A stretch of 64,000 bases of DNA. Source: [Bacillus] enclensis. Its GTDB lineage: Bacteria; Bacillota; Bacilli; Bacillales; Bacillaceae_B. Each line of letters opens with the position of its first letter. Within the stretch, counting starts at the first letter, position 1. A program made the position numbers and the translations under genes. The notes under the pieces were generated by a model. The model had not been told where the DNA came from, searched no databases, and saw only the letters and a list, made by a program, of their open reading frames with translations. Where the stretch lies: contig NZ_KQ758483.1 of the NCBI RefSeq assembly GCF_001456935.1, forward strand, positions 1-64,000, written 5' to 3'. Shown here in pieces: positions 8,256 through 17,177 of the stretch.

Positions 8256-9425
8256 TTGAGCCAAATGGATAATCATCAGTTTGTCATTTCCAAGGAAGAT
8301 TGGGCCCTCCACCGCAAAGGTCACGATGATCAGCAAAGACATCAAGAGAAAGTACAGGATGCAATAAGAAATAATTTACCTGATCTGATCACTGAAGAAA
8401 ACATCATTATGTCCAATGGCCGTGATGTCGTCAAAATTCCGATCCGTTCGTTAGATGAGTATAAAATACGTTACAACTACGATAAAAACAAACATGCAGG
8501 ACAGGGAGACGGCGACAGTCAAGTTGGAGATGTAATTGCCAGAGATGGTTCCCAGCAGCAAAAAGGTCCCGGGAAAGGGCAGGGAGCAGGAGATAAAGCA
8601 GGAGAAGACTATTATGAAGCAGAAGTGTCCCTTATGGAAATTGAGGATGCGCTATTCAGTCAGTTGGAACTTCCGAACCTGAAAAGGAAAGAGCAGGATG
8701 TCCAGACCGTGGAACATATTGAATTTAATGATATTCGTAAAACGGGACTTATGGGGAATATTGATAAGAAGAAAACGATGATGTCTGCATTTAAGAGGAA
8801 TGCCATGAAAGGTGCCCCGAGCTTTCATCCGATTATAACCGAAGATCTGAAATTCAGAACGTGGAATGAAGTATTGAAGCCTGAATCCAAAGCAGTCGTT
8901 TTAGCGATGATGGATACAAGCGGAAGTATGGGCGTTTGGGAAAAGTATATGGCCAGAAGTTTCTTTTTCTGGATGACGCGGTTCTTAAGGACGAAATATG
9001 AGACCGTAGAAATTGAGTTCATTGCTCACCATACTGAAGCGAAGGTCGTCTCGGAAGAACATTTCTTCTCAAAAGGAGAAAGCGGCGGGACGATTTGTTC
9101 ATCAGCCTACAGAAAAGCGCTGGAACTTGTTGATGAGAAATACAACCCATCACGTTACAACATTTATCCTTTCCATTTCTCGGATGGAGATAATTTAACT
9201 TCTGACAATGTACGCTGCGTCAAGCTTGTTGAAGAGTTAATGAAGGTATCCAGCATGTTTGGATATGGTGAAGTTAATCAGTATAACCGTCACTCAACCC
9301 TCATGTCCGCTTACAAAAACATCAAGAATGAAGACTTCCGTTATTATATCCTCAAGCAAAAAGCCGATGTATTCCATGCCATGAGAAGCTTCTTCAAGAA
9401 AGAAGAAGAAAAAGCATACGCGTGA
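8256..9425 (+). CDS. yhbH: YhbH, von Willebrand A-like partner of PrkA
   Basis: About 389 residues from a TTG start preceded by AAGGAGGG at 7 nt; a GTG 30 bp upstream is in frame but would overlap this RBS. DUF444 family (YeaH). The C-terminal half contains MMDTSGSMG (about residue 215), a MIDAS-type DxSxS metal site of a vWA domain; the middle is Gly/Gln-rich and probably disordered. Sporulation-associated in B. subtilis and nearly always found with prkA. Separated from prkA by two small genes and a repeat, so it has its own promoter. Confidence 0.93.
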   Translation: MSQMDNHQFVISKEDWALHRKGHDDQQRHQEKVQDAIRNNLPDLITEENIIMSNGRDVVKIPIRSLDEYKIRYNYDKNKHAGQGDGDSQVGDVIARDGSQQQKGPGKGQGAGDKAGEDYYEAEVSLMEIEDALFSQLELPNLKRKEQDVQTVEHIEFNDIRKTGLMGNIDKKKTMMSAFKRNAMKGAPSFHPIITEDLKFRTWNEVLKPESKAVVLAMMDTSGSMGVWEKYMARSFFFWMTRFLRTKYETVEIEFIAHHTEAKVVSEEHFFSKGESGGTICSSAYRKALELVDEKYNPSRYNIYPFHFSDGDNLTSDNVRCVKLVEELMKVSSMFGYGEVNQYNRHSTLMSAYKNIKNEDFRYYILKQKADVFHAMRSFFKKEEEKAYA

Positions 9426-9426
9426 T

Positions 9427-9460
9427 AAAAACCAGCCGGAAAGGCTGGTTTTTAGCTTTT
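9427..9460 (+). terminator. Terminator after yhbH
   Basis: Stem AAAACCAGCC / GGCTGGTTTT with a GAAA-type loop and a T-rich tail. Confidence 0.85.
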
Positions 9461-9616
9461 TGAGGGTGATGTTCCGTTACCTGTAAAAAACAGTACTCTT
9501 TTGCAAAGGTTTGATGCTAAAATGGGGATAGGAGTATTATTTCTAGTTTAATATGGCTCTTTTAAGGGTGATGTTTTTAAACGGGCCTAAAATATATAGA
9601 TATGGTGAGGTTTAGA

Positions 9617-10108
9617 ATGATAAACGAATCAACGCAAATCCATGAGCTAAAAGATGAAATCGCCAGACTGAAAAAACGACTGGAAGAATCTGAGGAATTA
9701 ATCAAGGATATCTCAGCTCCCATCATACCATCCATCGTCCCTGAAACCATTCTTGTCCCGATTACCGGCCGCCTTTTACCAGAGCGTTTCGAGATGATCA
9801 TCACAAGGATCCTGAACGTCTCTTACCAGGAGGAGATCAATACGATCATCATAGACTTCTCTGCCATTACAGAAAAAGAGATCTGTGAATTGGAAGTGTT
9901 CGGCACATATATCGAAAATATGGCAAGAGCCATTTCCCTGATGGGTATAGAAGTCATTTTTGTCGGGTTCAACCCGTCCCTTACGCAGATCATAGTGAAT
10001 TCCGGTGTGCAGCAGATCCTGGAAGTGAAAAGCTTCCTTTCATTCAGGACGGCTCTTCAATATTTAATGAAACAAAAAGGAATTACATTTCAAAGTATCA
10101 ATGATTAA
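9617..10108 (+). CDS. Stand-alone STAS-domain protein, RsbR-like
   Basis: About 163 residues. A coiled-coil-like leader (residues 1-30, ELKDEIARLKKRLEESEELI) is followed by a STAS domain that starts at PIIPSIVPETILVPITGRL and includes INTIIIDFS and LMGIEVIFVGFNPSLTQIIV. This is the C-terminal half of RsbR-type stressosome proteins without the globin-like N-terminal sensor domain. In RsbR the segment after the central strand is usually D(I/L)TGVP; here it is DFSAIT, so the usual phosphosite context has changed. Start at the ATG with GGTGAGG upstream; an earlier ATG lies inside that RBS. Probably a modulator of sigma-B signalling, by inference. Confidence 0.75.
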   Translation: MINESTQIHELKDEIARLKKRLEESEELIKDISAPIIPSIVPETILVPITGRLLPERFEMIITRILNVSYQEEINTIIIDFSAITEKEICELEVFGTYIENMARAISLMGIEVIFVGFNPSLTQIIVNSGVQQILEVKSFLSFRTALQYLMKQKGITFQSIND

Positions 10109-10110
10109 TC

Positions 10111-10139
10111 GGCCAGCCCAAGGGGTTGGTTTTTTTATT
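10111..10139 (+). terminator. Terminator after the STAS gene
   Basis: Stem CCAGCCC / GGGTTGG (one G-T pair), then seven T. Confidence 0.8.
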
Positions 10140-10191
10140 TGTACTCCACCAGCCGGGTTTTCCAAAAGTAAGAATAAAAGGAGATTGGAAC

Positions 10192-10209
10192 ATGGAAGTC
10201 GAATTATAG
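10192..10209 (+). CDS. Possible 5-codon mini-ORF
   Basis: ATG GAA GTC GAA TTA TAG with AAAAGGAG 9 nt upstream, placed 33 bp before the YciI-like gene. It may be a translated leader or simply a stray RBS. Confidence 0.25.
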   Translation: MEVEL

Positions 10210-10242
10210 CAATGTAAAAAAAATAAAAAAAAGAGGGGTTTC

Positions 10243-10542
10243 ATGGAATATATCTATGTATTAAAGCTGATTCCGCGCTTATTTAAACAAGAAAATTGGA
10301 CTGCTGAAGATGAAAATTTCGTAACGGCACATTTCGAAAGACTAAAGAAGTTCAGAGACCAAGGTACAGTCATCTTAGCCGGCAGAACATTGAATGAGGA
10401 AGAACATGCCTTTGGTATTGTTGTGTTTGAAGCGGAAAATGAAGAAGAGGCCGAAGAATTTATGAAGGAAGATCCGGCTGTGAAAAATGGAATCATGACA
10501 GGCGAGTTATACCCGTACCGGGTTGCATTGCTGAAGGAATAA
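10243..10542 (+). CDS. YciI-like protein
   Basis: 99 residues. The ferredoxin-like YciI fold is suggested by FVTAHFERLKKFRDQGTVIL, AGRTLN and the closing EEFMKEDPAVKNGIMTGELY. The conserved His in the first segment and Asp in EDPAV are the residues proposed to be functional in this family, whose chemistry is mostly unknown. AGAGGGG RBS. The kinase-like gene follows after 21 bp with its own RBS, so an operon is likely. Confidence 0.8.
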   Translation: MEYIYVLKLIPRLFKQENWTAEDENFVTAHFERLKKFRDQGTVILAGRTLNEEEHAFGIVVFEAENEEEAEEFMKEDPAVKNGIMTGELYPYRVALLKE

Positions 10543-10563
10543 TCACGTGTAAGGAGAATAAAG

Positions 10564-11580
10564 ATGGAAAAATGGATAGAAGAATTATTCAGTGAGGAAC
10601 TCCTGGAAAAAGCGGCCGGGAAATTCGGATGCGAAGCTTCCGGGGCAAAGAAGCTTGGAGACTTTGAAAACTATGTATATGAGGTGCATAAAGGAGATAC
10701 GCCTTACATATTAAGATTGACTCACAGTTCACACCGGTCAGGCATCGATGTTGAAGCTGAACTGAGATGGGTGAATTATCTGCATGAAAACGGTGTGAAT
10801 GTCTCACTTGCCAATCGTTCACGTGAAGGAAGATTAGTAGAAAAGCTGGAAGCAGGCGATACCTGCTTTTATGTATGTTTATTTGATAAAGCACCCGGAA
10901 AACCGGTGAGGGTCAATGATCCCCTGTTTGATGAAGCCCTGTTTAAAGAATGGGGTAGGGTAACCGGGAAAATGCACAGGCTCACGAAAGAATATAAAGC
11001 TGGGGAATACCAGAGGGAACGCTGGGACGAAGATGATATACTCAGCTATTCAAAGTACCTTACTCAAGAAGACGCTGTGATTATTGAGAAAGCAGAAAAG
11101 AACAAAAAGGAGCTGCAAAAGCTGGATGAGACCCCGGAAATCTTCGGTATCATCCATTCTGATATCCACGCAGGCAACTTTTTTTATCATGATGGAGAGA
11201 TGCACGTGTTTGACTTTGATGACAGCATGCAGTTCTTCTTCATGAGTGATTTAGCAATACCCCTCTATTATTCTGTATGGTGGAAACATGGAAAAGGGAA
11301 TCTTCGGGAGAGATCCGAATTTGGAGAGACGTTTTTAAAAGCTTTTCTAAATGGATACCTCGAAGAGAATTCAGTTGATGAAAAAATGATTGCCCGTCTT
11401 CCTTCATTTTTATCATTGAGGGATTTTACCCTTTACTCGGTTTTCCATAAAAAATGGGATCTGACCAATTTATCAGAAGCCGAGGAGTCATTGCTGTCAG
11501 GATTGAAAGAAAGGCTGTTGAACGATGAACCGATTGTGAGCCTTGATTACCAGGCAATTCTCACACAGGCGAAAGGATAA
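10564..11580 (+). CDS. APH-family (aminoglycoside phosphotransferase fold) kinase
   Basis: 338 residues. GIIHSDIHAGNFF (about 190-202) is the catalytic loop (Brenner motif) and MHVFDFDDS the metal-binding DxD of APH/choline kinase-type small-molecule kinases. N-terminal nucleotide-binding strands (NYVYEVHKGDTPYILRLTHS) fit. The substrate is not predictable; homoserine kinase II- or CotS-like roles are possible. Overlap-free but close operon with the YciI-like gene and the following zinc ribbon gene. Confidence 0.8.
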   Translation: MEKWIEELFSEELLEKAAGKFGCEASGAKKLGDFENYVYEVHKGDTPYILRLTHSSHRSGIDVEAELRWVNYLHENGVNVSLANRSREGRLVEKLEAGDTCFYVCLFDKAPGKPVRVNDPLFDEALFKEWGRVTGKMHRLTKEYKAGEYQRERWDEDDILSYSKYLTQEDAVIIEKAEKNKKELQKLDETPEIFGIIHSDIHAGNFFYHDGEMHVFDFDDSMQFFFMSDLAIPLYYSVWWKHGKGNLRERSEFGETFLKAFLNGYLEENSVDEKMIARLPSFLSLRDFTLYSVFHKKWDLTNLSEAEESLLSGLKERLLNDEPIVSLDYQAILTQAKG

Positions 11581-11584
11581 AGGG

Positions 11585-11788
11585 ATGATTTGGGCACTGC
11601 TGGTGACGGGTGGCGTGATCGGTCTTCTCGTCCGGCTGACAAGGAAAACCTTTAAAAGCGGGTACGGCTTATCCCAGGATCTGTTTGATCAGCCGCAATA
11701 CATCAAGACCTGTGCACACTGTCATAAAAAACTGCGGAAAGAGTATAAGAAAACGCTGTGTCCCCATTGTGGAAAGCTGACAGAATAG
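11585..11788 (+). CDS. Membrane-anchored zinc ribbon protein (67 aa)
   Basis: Begins MIWALLVTGGVIGLLVRLTR, a single N-terminal membrane helix. The C-terminal part carries CAHCHKKLRKEY and CPHCGK, a two-CxxC zinc ribbon. The start codon lies 4 nt after the kinase stop with AAAGG overlapping that gene's end, indicating translational coupling. Function unknown; it resembles in size and plan another 67-residue protein at 16.2 kb. Confidence 0.75.
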   Translation: MIWALLVTGGVIGLLVRLTRKTFKSGYGLSQDLFDQPQYIKTCAHCHKKLRKEYKKTLCPHCGKLTE

Positions 11789-11798
11789 GAAAATCGCT

Positions 11799-11836
11799 TA
11801 GACCCTGCGGCAATGAGCGCTTCAGGGTCTTTTTTT
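11799..11836 (+). terminator. Terminator after the zinc ribbon gene
   Basis: Stem AGACCCTG / CAGGGTCT with a run of seven T. Confidence 0.85.
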
Positions 11837-11899
11837 ACGGAGAGAAGAAAGTCTGGTATGATTCTAAAAGACAAAAGTGAAAGACAGAGGTGAAGCTCA

Positions 11900-12706
11900 T
11901 TGGAGAAAACGATTGGATTCATCGGCTGCGGCAATATGGCCCAGGCCATATTAGGCGGAATCCTGAAGGCTGACATAGTTGATAGAAGTGCCGTCATGAC
12001 AAGTGCGAGGACGGCTGCAACACGTAAGGAAGTCGAGAAAAAATTTCAGGTTGAATGTACAGAGGATAACCTGGCTGTAGCAGGTTTCTCGGATGTTTTA
12101 TTCCTTTCCATCAAACCGGACCAGTATGAGAAGGTTATTGCAGAAATAAAAGATGATATAAAAGAAGATGTCATCATCGTGACGATTGCTGCCGGGATCA
12201 CCCTGGACTGGATGGAAGCCCGGTTTGGCAAAGCGGTCAAGGTTGTGCGTACGATGCCAAATACCCCTTCTTTGGTAGGGGAAGGAATGACGGCTTATTG
12301 TGTGAATGACCGGCTGACCCACAAGGAATTGAATGAGGTTTACACCATATTAGGAAGCTTCGGGAAAGCTGAGTCGGTTGAAGAGAGTTTGATGGATGCG
12401 ATCCCTGCGGTCAGCGGATCTTCCCCTGCCTATGTATTCATGTTCATTGAAGCACTCGCAGATGGCGCGGTCCTTCAAGGGATTCCAAGAAAACAAGCGT
12501 ACAAAATGGCAGCGCAGGCTGTTCTCGGTGCTGCCAAAATGGTGCTGGAGACAGGCACACATCCAGGTGAATTGAAAGATGCTGTCTGCTCTCCCGGCGG
12601 CGCTACGATTGAAGCAGTTGCTGCCCTTGAGAAAAATGGATTCAAAGGCTCCATTTTGGCCGCCATGGAAGCATGCGGAAGAAAATCGACATCGTTAGGC
12701 GGATAA
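11900..12706 (+). CDS. proC: Pyrroline-5-carboxylate reductase
   Basis: 268 residues starting at TTG with AGGTGA upstream. The N-terminal Rossmann motif GFIGCGNMAQAIL binds NAD(P)H; VRTMPNTPSLVGEG (about 112) and the C-terminal AVSGSSPAYVFMFIEALADG and SPGGATIEA helices are hallmarks of P5C reductase, which makes L-proline from pyrroline-5-carboxylate. Bacillus species carry several isoenzymes, so the exact paralogue (ProG/ProH/ProI type) cannot be fixed. Monocistronic. Confidence 0.93.
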   Translation: MEKTIGFIGCGNMAQAILGGILKADIVDRSAVMTSARTAATRKEVEKKFQVECTEDNLAVAGFSDVLFLSIKPDQYEKVIAEIKDDIKEDVIIVTIAAGITLDWMEARFGKAVKVVRTMPNTPSLVGEGMTAYCVNDRLTHKELNEVYTILGSFGKAESVEESLMDAIPAVSGSSPAYVFMFIEALADGAVLQGIPRKQAYKMAAQAVLGAAKMVLETGTHPGELKDAVCSPGGATIEAVAALEKNGFKGSILAAMEACGRKSTSLGG

Positions 12707-12708
12707 AA

Positions 12709-12761
12709 AAACAAAGCCCGTTTCTCCATTGCTTAAGCAGGGATGGACGGGCTTTGTTTAA
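12709..12761. terminator. Bidirectional terminator between proC and the SIMPL gene
   Basis: AAACAAAGCCCG pairs with CGGGCTTTGTTT; the A and T tails allow termination of both convergent genes. Confidence 0.85.
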
Positions 12762-13426
12762 TTCGTACGGAATTCTGCTGTAAGGGAAGCGGTCACCCCG
12801 ATCTGGCCGGGCTGCAGGCTGGTGCTTTCTTCAGCAGCTTTAACGAAGGCAGCGGGGGCAAATACCGTTTCGGCAGAAACCCCATGCTCCGTAATGGATT
12901 TAGGATAAGGGTTCAATTGCTGATGAGATTGACCCGCCAGTGTGCGCGCTTTCTCATATGCTTTTTGATAAGCAGAAGAGAGCGCCTGCCTGTAGGCAGC
13001 GGAAGGGGCAGAATTTACAAACTGAATATTTTCAACACGATTCGCGCCGCTCTTTATGGCATCATCGATGATTTTCCCGAGAGTGTCTACATTGTTCACG
13101 GTGATCCTGAAAACATGCCGTACCTCATAACCTGTAAAGACCTGCTTTCCGTCTTCGTAATTATATTGTGGGAAAATCTGATAGCCCGACGTCTGGATGT
13201 CCTTTTCAGGAATCCCATTCCCTCTCAGTGATTGCACAACCCGGCTGGAAATTTGCCGGTTTTGGTCCTGTGCCTCTTCAAGGTCCTCGCTCTTTGTAAC
13301 GATACCGATCGAAATAATTGCCTGATCAGGGTCTACATAGATTGTATGCTCCCCGGTGACCCTGATTGTTCCTGATCTGTTTTCTGCACCTGTTCGAAAA
13401 TAAGAAGGGTACGAGTACATCGTCAT
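12758..13426 (-). CDS. SIMPL-domain (DUF541) protein
   Basis: 222 residues. TIRVTGEHTIYVDPDQAIIS, then IGIVTKSEDLEEAQDQN and NNVDTLGKIIDDAIKSGANR are the SIMPL pattern of the DUF541 (BP26/YggE-type) family. Most relatives are exported, but no signal peptide or lipobox is visible, so this one should be cytoplasmic or packaged into the spore. It starts 4 bp after the stop of the Gly/Pro-rich gene and is likely co-transcribed with it. Molecular function unknown. Confidence 0.8.
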   Translation of the reverse strand: MTMYSYPSYFRTGAENRSGTIRVTGEHTIYVDPDQAIISIGIVTKSEDLEEAQDQNRQISSRVVQSLRGNGIPEKDIQTSGYQIFPQYNYEDGKQVFTGYEVRHVFRITVNNVDTLGKIIDDAIKSGANRVENIQFVNSAPSAAYRQALSSAYQKAYEKARTLAGQSHQQLNPYPKSITEHGVSAETVFAPAAFVKAAEESTSLQPGQIGVTASLTAEFRTN

Positions 13427-13429
13427 CGC

Positions 13430-13825
13430 CTACACACATGTGAAGGACTGGATGTTATCCAAGTCAATTCCGAAGTACACCCATCTCCATCCGATCCATC
13501 TCCATCCTGCAATGGATCGCCGGCCGATAAATACAGGATAAAACCAGAATTGATCTCTTCGCAGCCAAATATACGTGTAGCGGAACAGGCAGCGCCGGAT
13601 TGCACCGGGATCTACAGCCAACACGCTCGGCCCGCCCTGCGCTGCAGTCATCTGCGGTGTGAAGTTCGGCGGAGGTCCCGGCGGAGGCTGCTGACTCCCC
13701 TGATTCCCCCCGCCCGGCGCTCCTCCTGGCGGCGGTGCGCTTGGCGGACCGCCAGGGAAACCGCTGCCGGGGCTTCCTCCTGGAAAACCGGGGAATCCAG
13801 GGAATAGTTGTCTATCGTCGTACAT
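13430..13825 (-). CDS. Gly/Pro-rich protein with conserved aromatic C-terminal domain
   Basis: 131 residues. Residues 1-55 are collagen-like/low-complexity (FPGFPGGSPGSGFPGGPPS region). The C-terminal half starts with DPGAIRRCLFRYTYIWLRR and is rich in Trp/Tyr/Phe, ending in DLDNIQSFTCV with two Cys. This organisation resembles small Bacillus surface or spore-coat proteins, but I cannot name it. ATG preceded by GAGGAGG, which is the 3' arm of a perfect hairpin (see the regulatory entry). Operon with the SIMPL gene. Confidence 0.7.
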   Translation of the reverse strand: MYDDRQLFPGFPGFPGGSPGSGFPGGPPSAPPPGGAPGGGNQGSQQPPPGPPPNFTPQMTAAQGGPSVLAVDPGAIRRCLFRYTYIWLRRDQFWFYPVFIGRRSIAGWRWIGWRWVYFGIDLDNIQSFTCV

Positions 13826-13832
13826 GGAAAAA

Positions 13833-13870
13833 CCTCCTCATAAACGGATTCACCATAGTCTATGAGGAGG
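13833..13870 (-). promoter_or_regulatory. Hairpin sequestering the ribosome binding site of the Gly/Pro-rich gene
   Basis: On the minus strand CCTCCTCATA pairs perfectly over 10 bp with TATGAGGAGG, 18-nt loop. The 3' arm contains the whole SD GAGGAGG, 7 nt before the ATG. A T5 run follows, so it could also act as a weak terminator for ldh upstream. Confidence 0.6.
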
Positions 13871-13916
13871 ATATCTGGGCGTGCGTGTCTATCAGTTACC
13901 GGGAAGCGATCTCTTT

Positions 13917-14867
<951 letters not shown>

Positions 14868-14922
14868 TCATCACACACCTAACGTTTAGGAAGTTTTAAA
14901 TAGGTTGATTCGAATTTAAATA

Positions 14923-14942
14923 TTTGTGAATCATTTCACAAA
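14923..14942 (-). promoter_or_regulatory. Rex-type operator upstream of ldh
   Basis: TTTGTGAATCATTTCACAAA is a perfect 8-4-8 inverted repeat matching the TTGTGAA-N4-TTCACAA core recognised by the redox repressor Rex, and it overlaps a plausible -35 region for ldh. Confidence 0.82.
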
Positions 14943-15105
14943 CTAATGATAACATGAAAGTCTACCATATTCTACTTCTAACCATTAAAGAAAATACTTA
15001 AACAGAAGAAAACAATGAACCTTTCACACGATTGTCAAAAAATGCAGGCTGAAGGATTTCTGCCTCTGTTCAGTGAATATATACTAGTGGAAAGAGGTGT
15101 CAGTA

Positions 15106-16155
15106 ATGGAACGAACCAATGGCCGCATTAAAATCCGCCCCATTAAAGAAGAAGATAAATATATCATAAAGAAATGGCTGTCCGATCCTGAGGTGCTTCA
15201 ATTTTATGAGGGAAGGGACCGTCCTTTTACCCTGGAAATGGTTGAAGAGAAATTTATGAAAGGGAGCCCACCCGTATCCAGATGCATCGTGACTTTTGAA
15301 GACCGGGAGATAGGATATCTTCAATATTATCCCATAGATGAGGAAGAGCGAGATAAATATGGATACAGCCAATCACAGGAGGTCATTTACGGGACCGATC
15401 AGTTCATCGGTGAATCCGCCCTATGGAATCAGGGTATTGGGACACTGATGATCAATGAGGTGAAAAAATACCTGACAGAAATAAAACGTGCCGACCGCCT
15501 CGTCATGGACCCAATGGTTTGGAATGAACGTGCCATAAAATGCTACGAAAAATGCGGCTACAGAAAAGTTAAGATCCTGCCGCAAAATGAACTTCATGAA
15601 GGAGACTGGCATGATGCCTGGCTCGTCGAGTATAGGCCGGAGAAGAAAAAGATATGGGCTGAATCGGTTGAAGAGAGGATAAAACAAGGTATCAAACTTA
15701 GGGATGGGGGGAATATCCAGGCTTCGATAGAGCTTTTTAAAATGTTGATAGAGAAAGAACCTCGTAATGCCGGCATTCATTATCAATGTGCCTGGAGCCA
15801 TGATGCCCTCGGAAAGGAAAGAGAGGCAATCCCATATTATGAAAAAGCTATAACGCTCGGTTTAAATGAAAGCGAACTCCAGGGGGCATACCTGGGGCTC
15901 GGCAGCACCTACCGTACATTGGGCGAATATGAACATGCAAAACAGGTTCTATTGAATGGGATGGAAAGGTTCCCGGATCACAATGCCCTCAAACTCTTTT
16001 ACAGTATGACATTACACAATACTAACGAGCATAGTGAGGCTATGGGAATTCTACTGAACTTATTGGCAGAAACCTCTGCAGACAAAACCATTCAGTCTTA
16101 CCGGAAAGCGATTGAATTTTATGCCGGGCAGCTCGATAGGGTATGGGAACAGTAA
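15106..16155 (+). CDS. GNAT acetyltransferase fused to a TPR domain
   Basis: 349 residues. Residues 1-185 are a GNAT domain of the AAC(6')/RimJ-like type: RIKIRPIKEEDKYIIKKWLS, EIGYLQYYPI, then the acetyl-CoA loop around ESALWNQGIGTLMINEV and the C-terminal MDPMVWNERAIKCYEKCGYR. Residues about 205-345 form tetratricopeptide repeats (ASIELFKMLIEKEPRNAGIH, REAIPYYEKAI, EHAKQVLLNGMERFPDHNAL). The fusion suggests that the acetyltransferase is targeted to a protein partner. Substrate unknown; aminoglycoside modification is possible by similarity but not shown. ATG chosen with AGAGGTG upstream. Confidence 0.82.
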   Translation: MERTNGRIKIRPIKEEDKYIIKKWLSDPEVLQFYEGRDRPFTLEMVEEKFMKGSPPVSRCIVTFEDREIGYLQYYPIDEEERDKYGYSQSQEVIYGTDQFIGESALWNQGIGTLMINEVKKYLTEIKRADRLVMDPMVWNERAIKCYEKCGYRKVKILPQNELHEGDWHDAWLVEYRPEKKKIWAESVEERIKQGIKLRDGGNIQASIELFKMLIEKEPRNAGIHYQCAWSHDALGKEREAIPYYEKAITLGLNESELQGAYLGLGSTYRTLGEYEHAKQVLLNGMERFPDHNALKLFYSMTLHNTNEHSEAMGILLNLLAETSADKTIQSYRKAIEFYAGQLDRVWEQ

Positions 16156-16217
16156 AAAGATGAAACCTTTCTTCTTTGATTTCGTATTATTTACTAACAA
16201 TGATAGGAGGGGTCTTC

Positions 16218-16421
16218 TTGGGGCTGACTTTAATACTAGTTATCACCGGTACCATGCTCGGCTTTACGGTTTACCTGATTAATAAATCTTATCTAAGATG
16301 GCTTCACGGCAATAAGGGGCTGGATCTTCATAGTAAAGAAGTAGAATGCCCCAATTGCCGAAGACTGACGAAACGGCAGAAGACAGCTCAGGAGTGCTCA
16401 CATTGTTATACAAGTTTCTAA
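16218..16421 (+). CDS. Membrane-anchored zinc ribbon protein (67 aa), second example
   Basis: TTG start with GGAGGGG 5 nt upstream gives an N-terminal membrane helix (LGLTLILVITGTMLGFTVYL) and a C-terminal CPNCRRLTKRQKTAQECSHC zinc ribbon. An upstream in-frame TTG lacks an RBS. The length and plan are the same as the 67-residue protein at 11.6 kb, although the sequences differ. Followed after 16 bp by the phosphatase gene. Confidence 0.7.
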   Translation: MGLTLILVITGTMLGFTVYLINKSYLRWLHGNKGLDLHSKEVECPNCRRLTKRQKTAQECSHCYTSF

Positions 16422-16437
16422 GAAAAGAAGTGAAAAC

Positions 16438-16992
16438 ATGCCAACCACCATCTATTTTGTCCGACACTCCCATTCTGTCTATACCCCGGAGGAGCTGGAG
16501 AGGCCGCTCTCCGAAAGAGGAAAACGCGATGCAGCCCGGGTGAGGGGCATCCTGAAAGACAAGAATCTCCATGCGGTCTGTTCAAGCCCATATAAAAGGG
16601 CCATTGAAACAGTAGAGGGAACAGCCTCCTTTTTCAATAAAAAAATCGATATCTATGAAGATTTGAAAGAAAGACAGCTTTCCGGTGAACCAGTGGAAGA
16701 CTTTTCGCAGGCCATCCTGAAAGTGTGGAAGGAACCTGAATTTTCTTTCCCCGGGGGTGAATCCAACAGAGAAGCCCAGAAAAGGGGTATACAAGATTTC
16801 CTTGAAATCTTGGAAAGATATGAAGGCAAAAACGTAGCAATCGGCACACACGGCAACATCATGGTCCTCATCATGAACCACTTCGATCCTCAATATGACA
16901 TTGAATTCTGGCAGAAGCTTGAAATGCCTGATATCTATAAACTTACCTTTGAAGGAAAATCTCTGCTCGGAGTGGAAAGAGTGCTGGATTAA
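16438..16992 (+). CDS. Histidine phosphatase superfamily protein
   Basis: 184 residues. The phosphohistidine motif is RHSHS at residues 9-13 (RHG is more common). SSPYKRAIETVEGTA supplies the second Arg, and the C-terminal GTHGNIM the second catalytic His. Phosphoglycerate mutase-like fold; probably a phosphatase for a small metabolite. In a likely operon with the preceding zinc ribbon gene. Confidence 0.85.
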   Translation: MPTTIYFVRHSHSVYTPEELERPLSERGKRDAARVRGILKDKNLHAVCSSPYKRAIETVEGTASFFNKKIDIYEDLKERQLSGEPVEDFSQAILKVWKEPEFSFPGGESNREAQKRGIQDFLEILERYEGKNVAIGTHGNIMVLIMNHFDPQYDIEFWQKLEMPDIYKLTFEGKSLLGVERVLD

Positions 16993-17050
16993 AAGGCAAG
17001 CTGAAGAGACAAATAAACAAGCCGATACAAAAGTGTTTCTTATCAAAGTA

Positions 17051-17099
17051 AAACCCGAACTAATATACCTATTAGCAGGTATATTAGTTCGGGTTTTTT
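17051..17099. terminator. Family C palindrome, copy C1
   Basis: Perfect 20-bp stem AAACCCGAACTAATATACCT with its complement, 6-nt loop, then T tail. It acts as terminator after the phosphatase gene. Five related copies occur in the window. Confidence 0.88.
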
Positions 17100-17109
17100 A
17101 GATTTTTAC

Positions 17110-17150
17110 AGCGTTTGATTGGAGTGCAAGACATAGACTCATTGCAGAGC
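17110..17150 (+). repeat. Family A element fragment, copy A2
   Basis: Only the 5' end (AGCGTTTGATTGGAGTGCAAG and about 20 more bp) remains, 11 bp after palindrome C1. Orientation follows the upstream phosphatase gene. Confidence 0.75.
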
Positions 17151-17177
17151 TTTAAAAAGTATTAATCGCGATTCTAT

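Noticed and set aside
12743..13231. 162-codon plus-strand frame opposite the SIMPL gene
   Set aside because: Antisense to a well supported gene, no RBS, low-quality composition.
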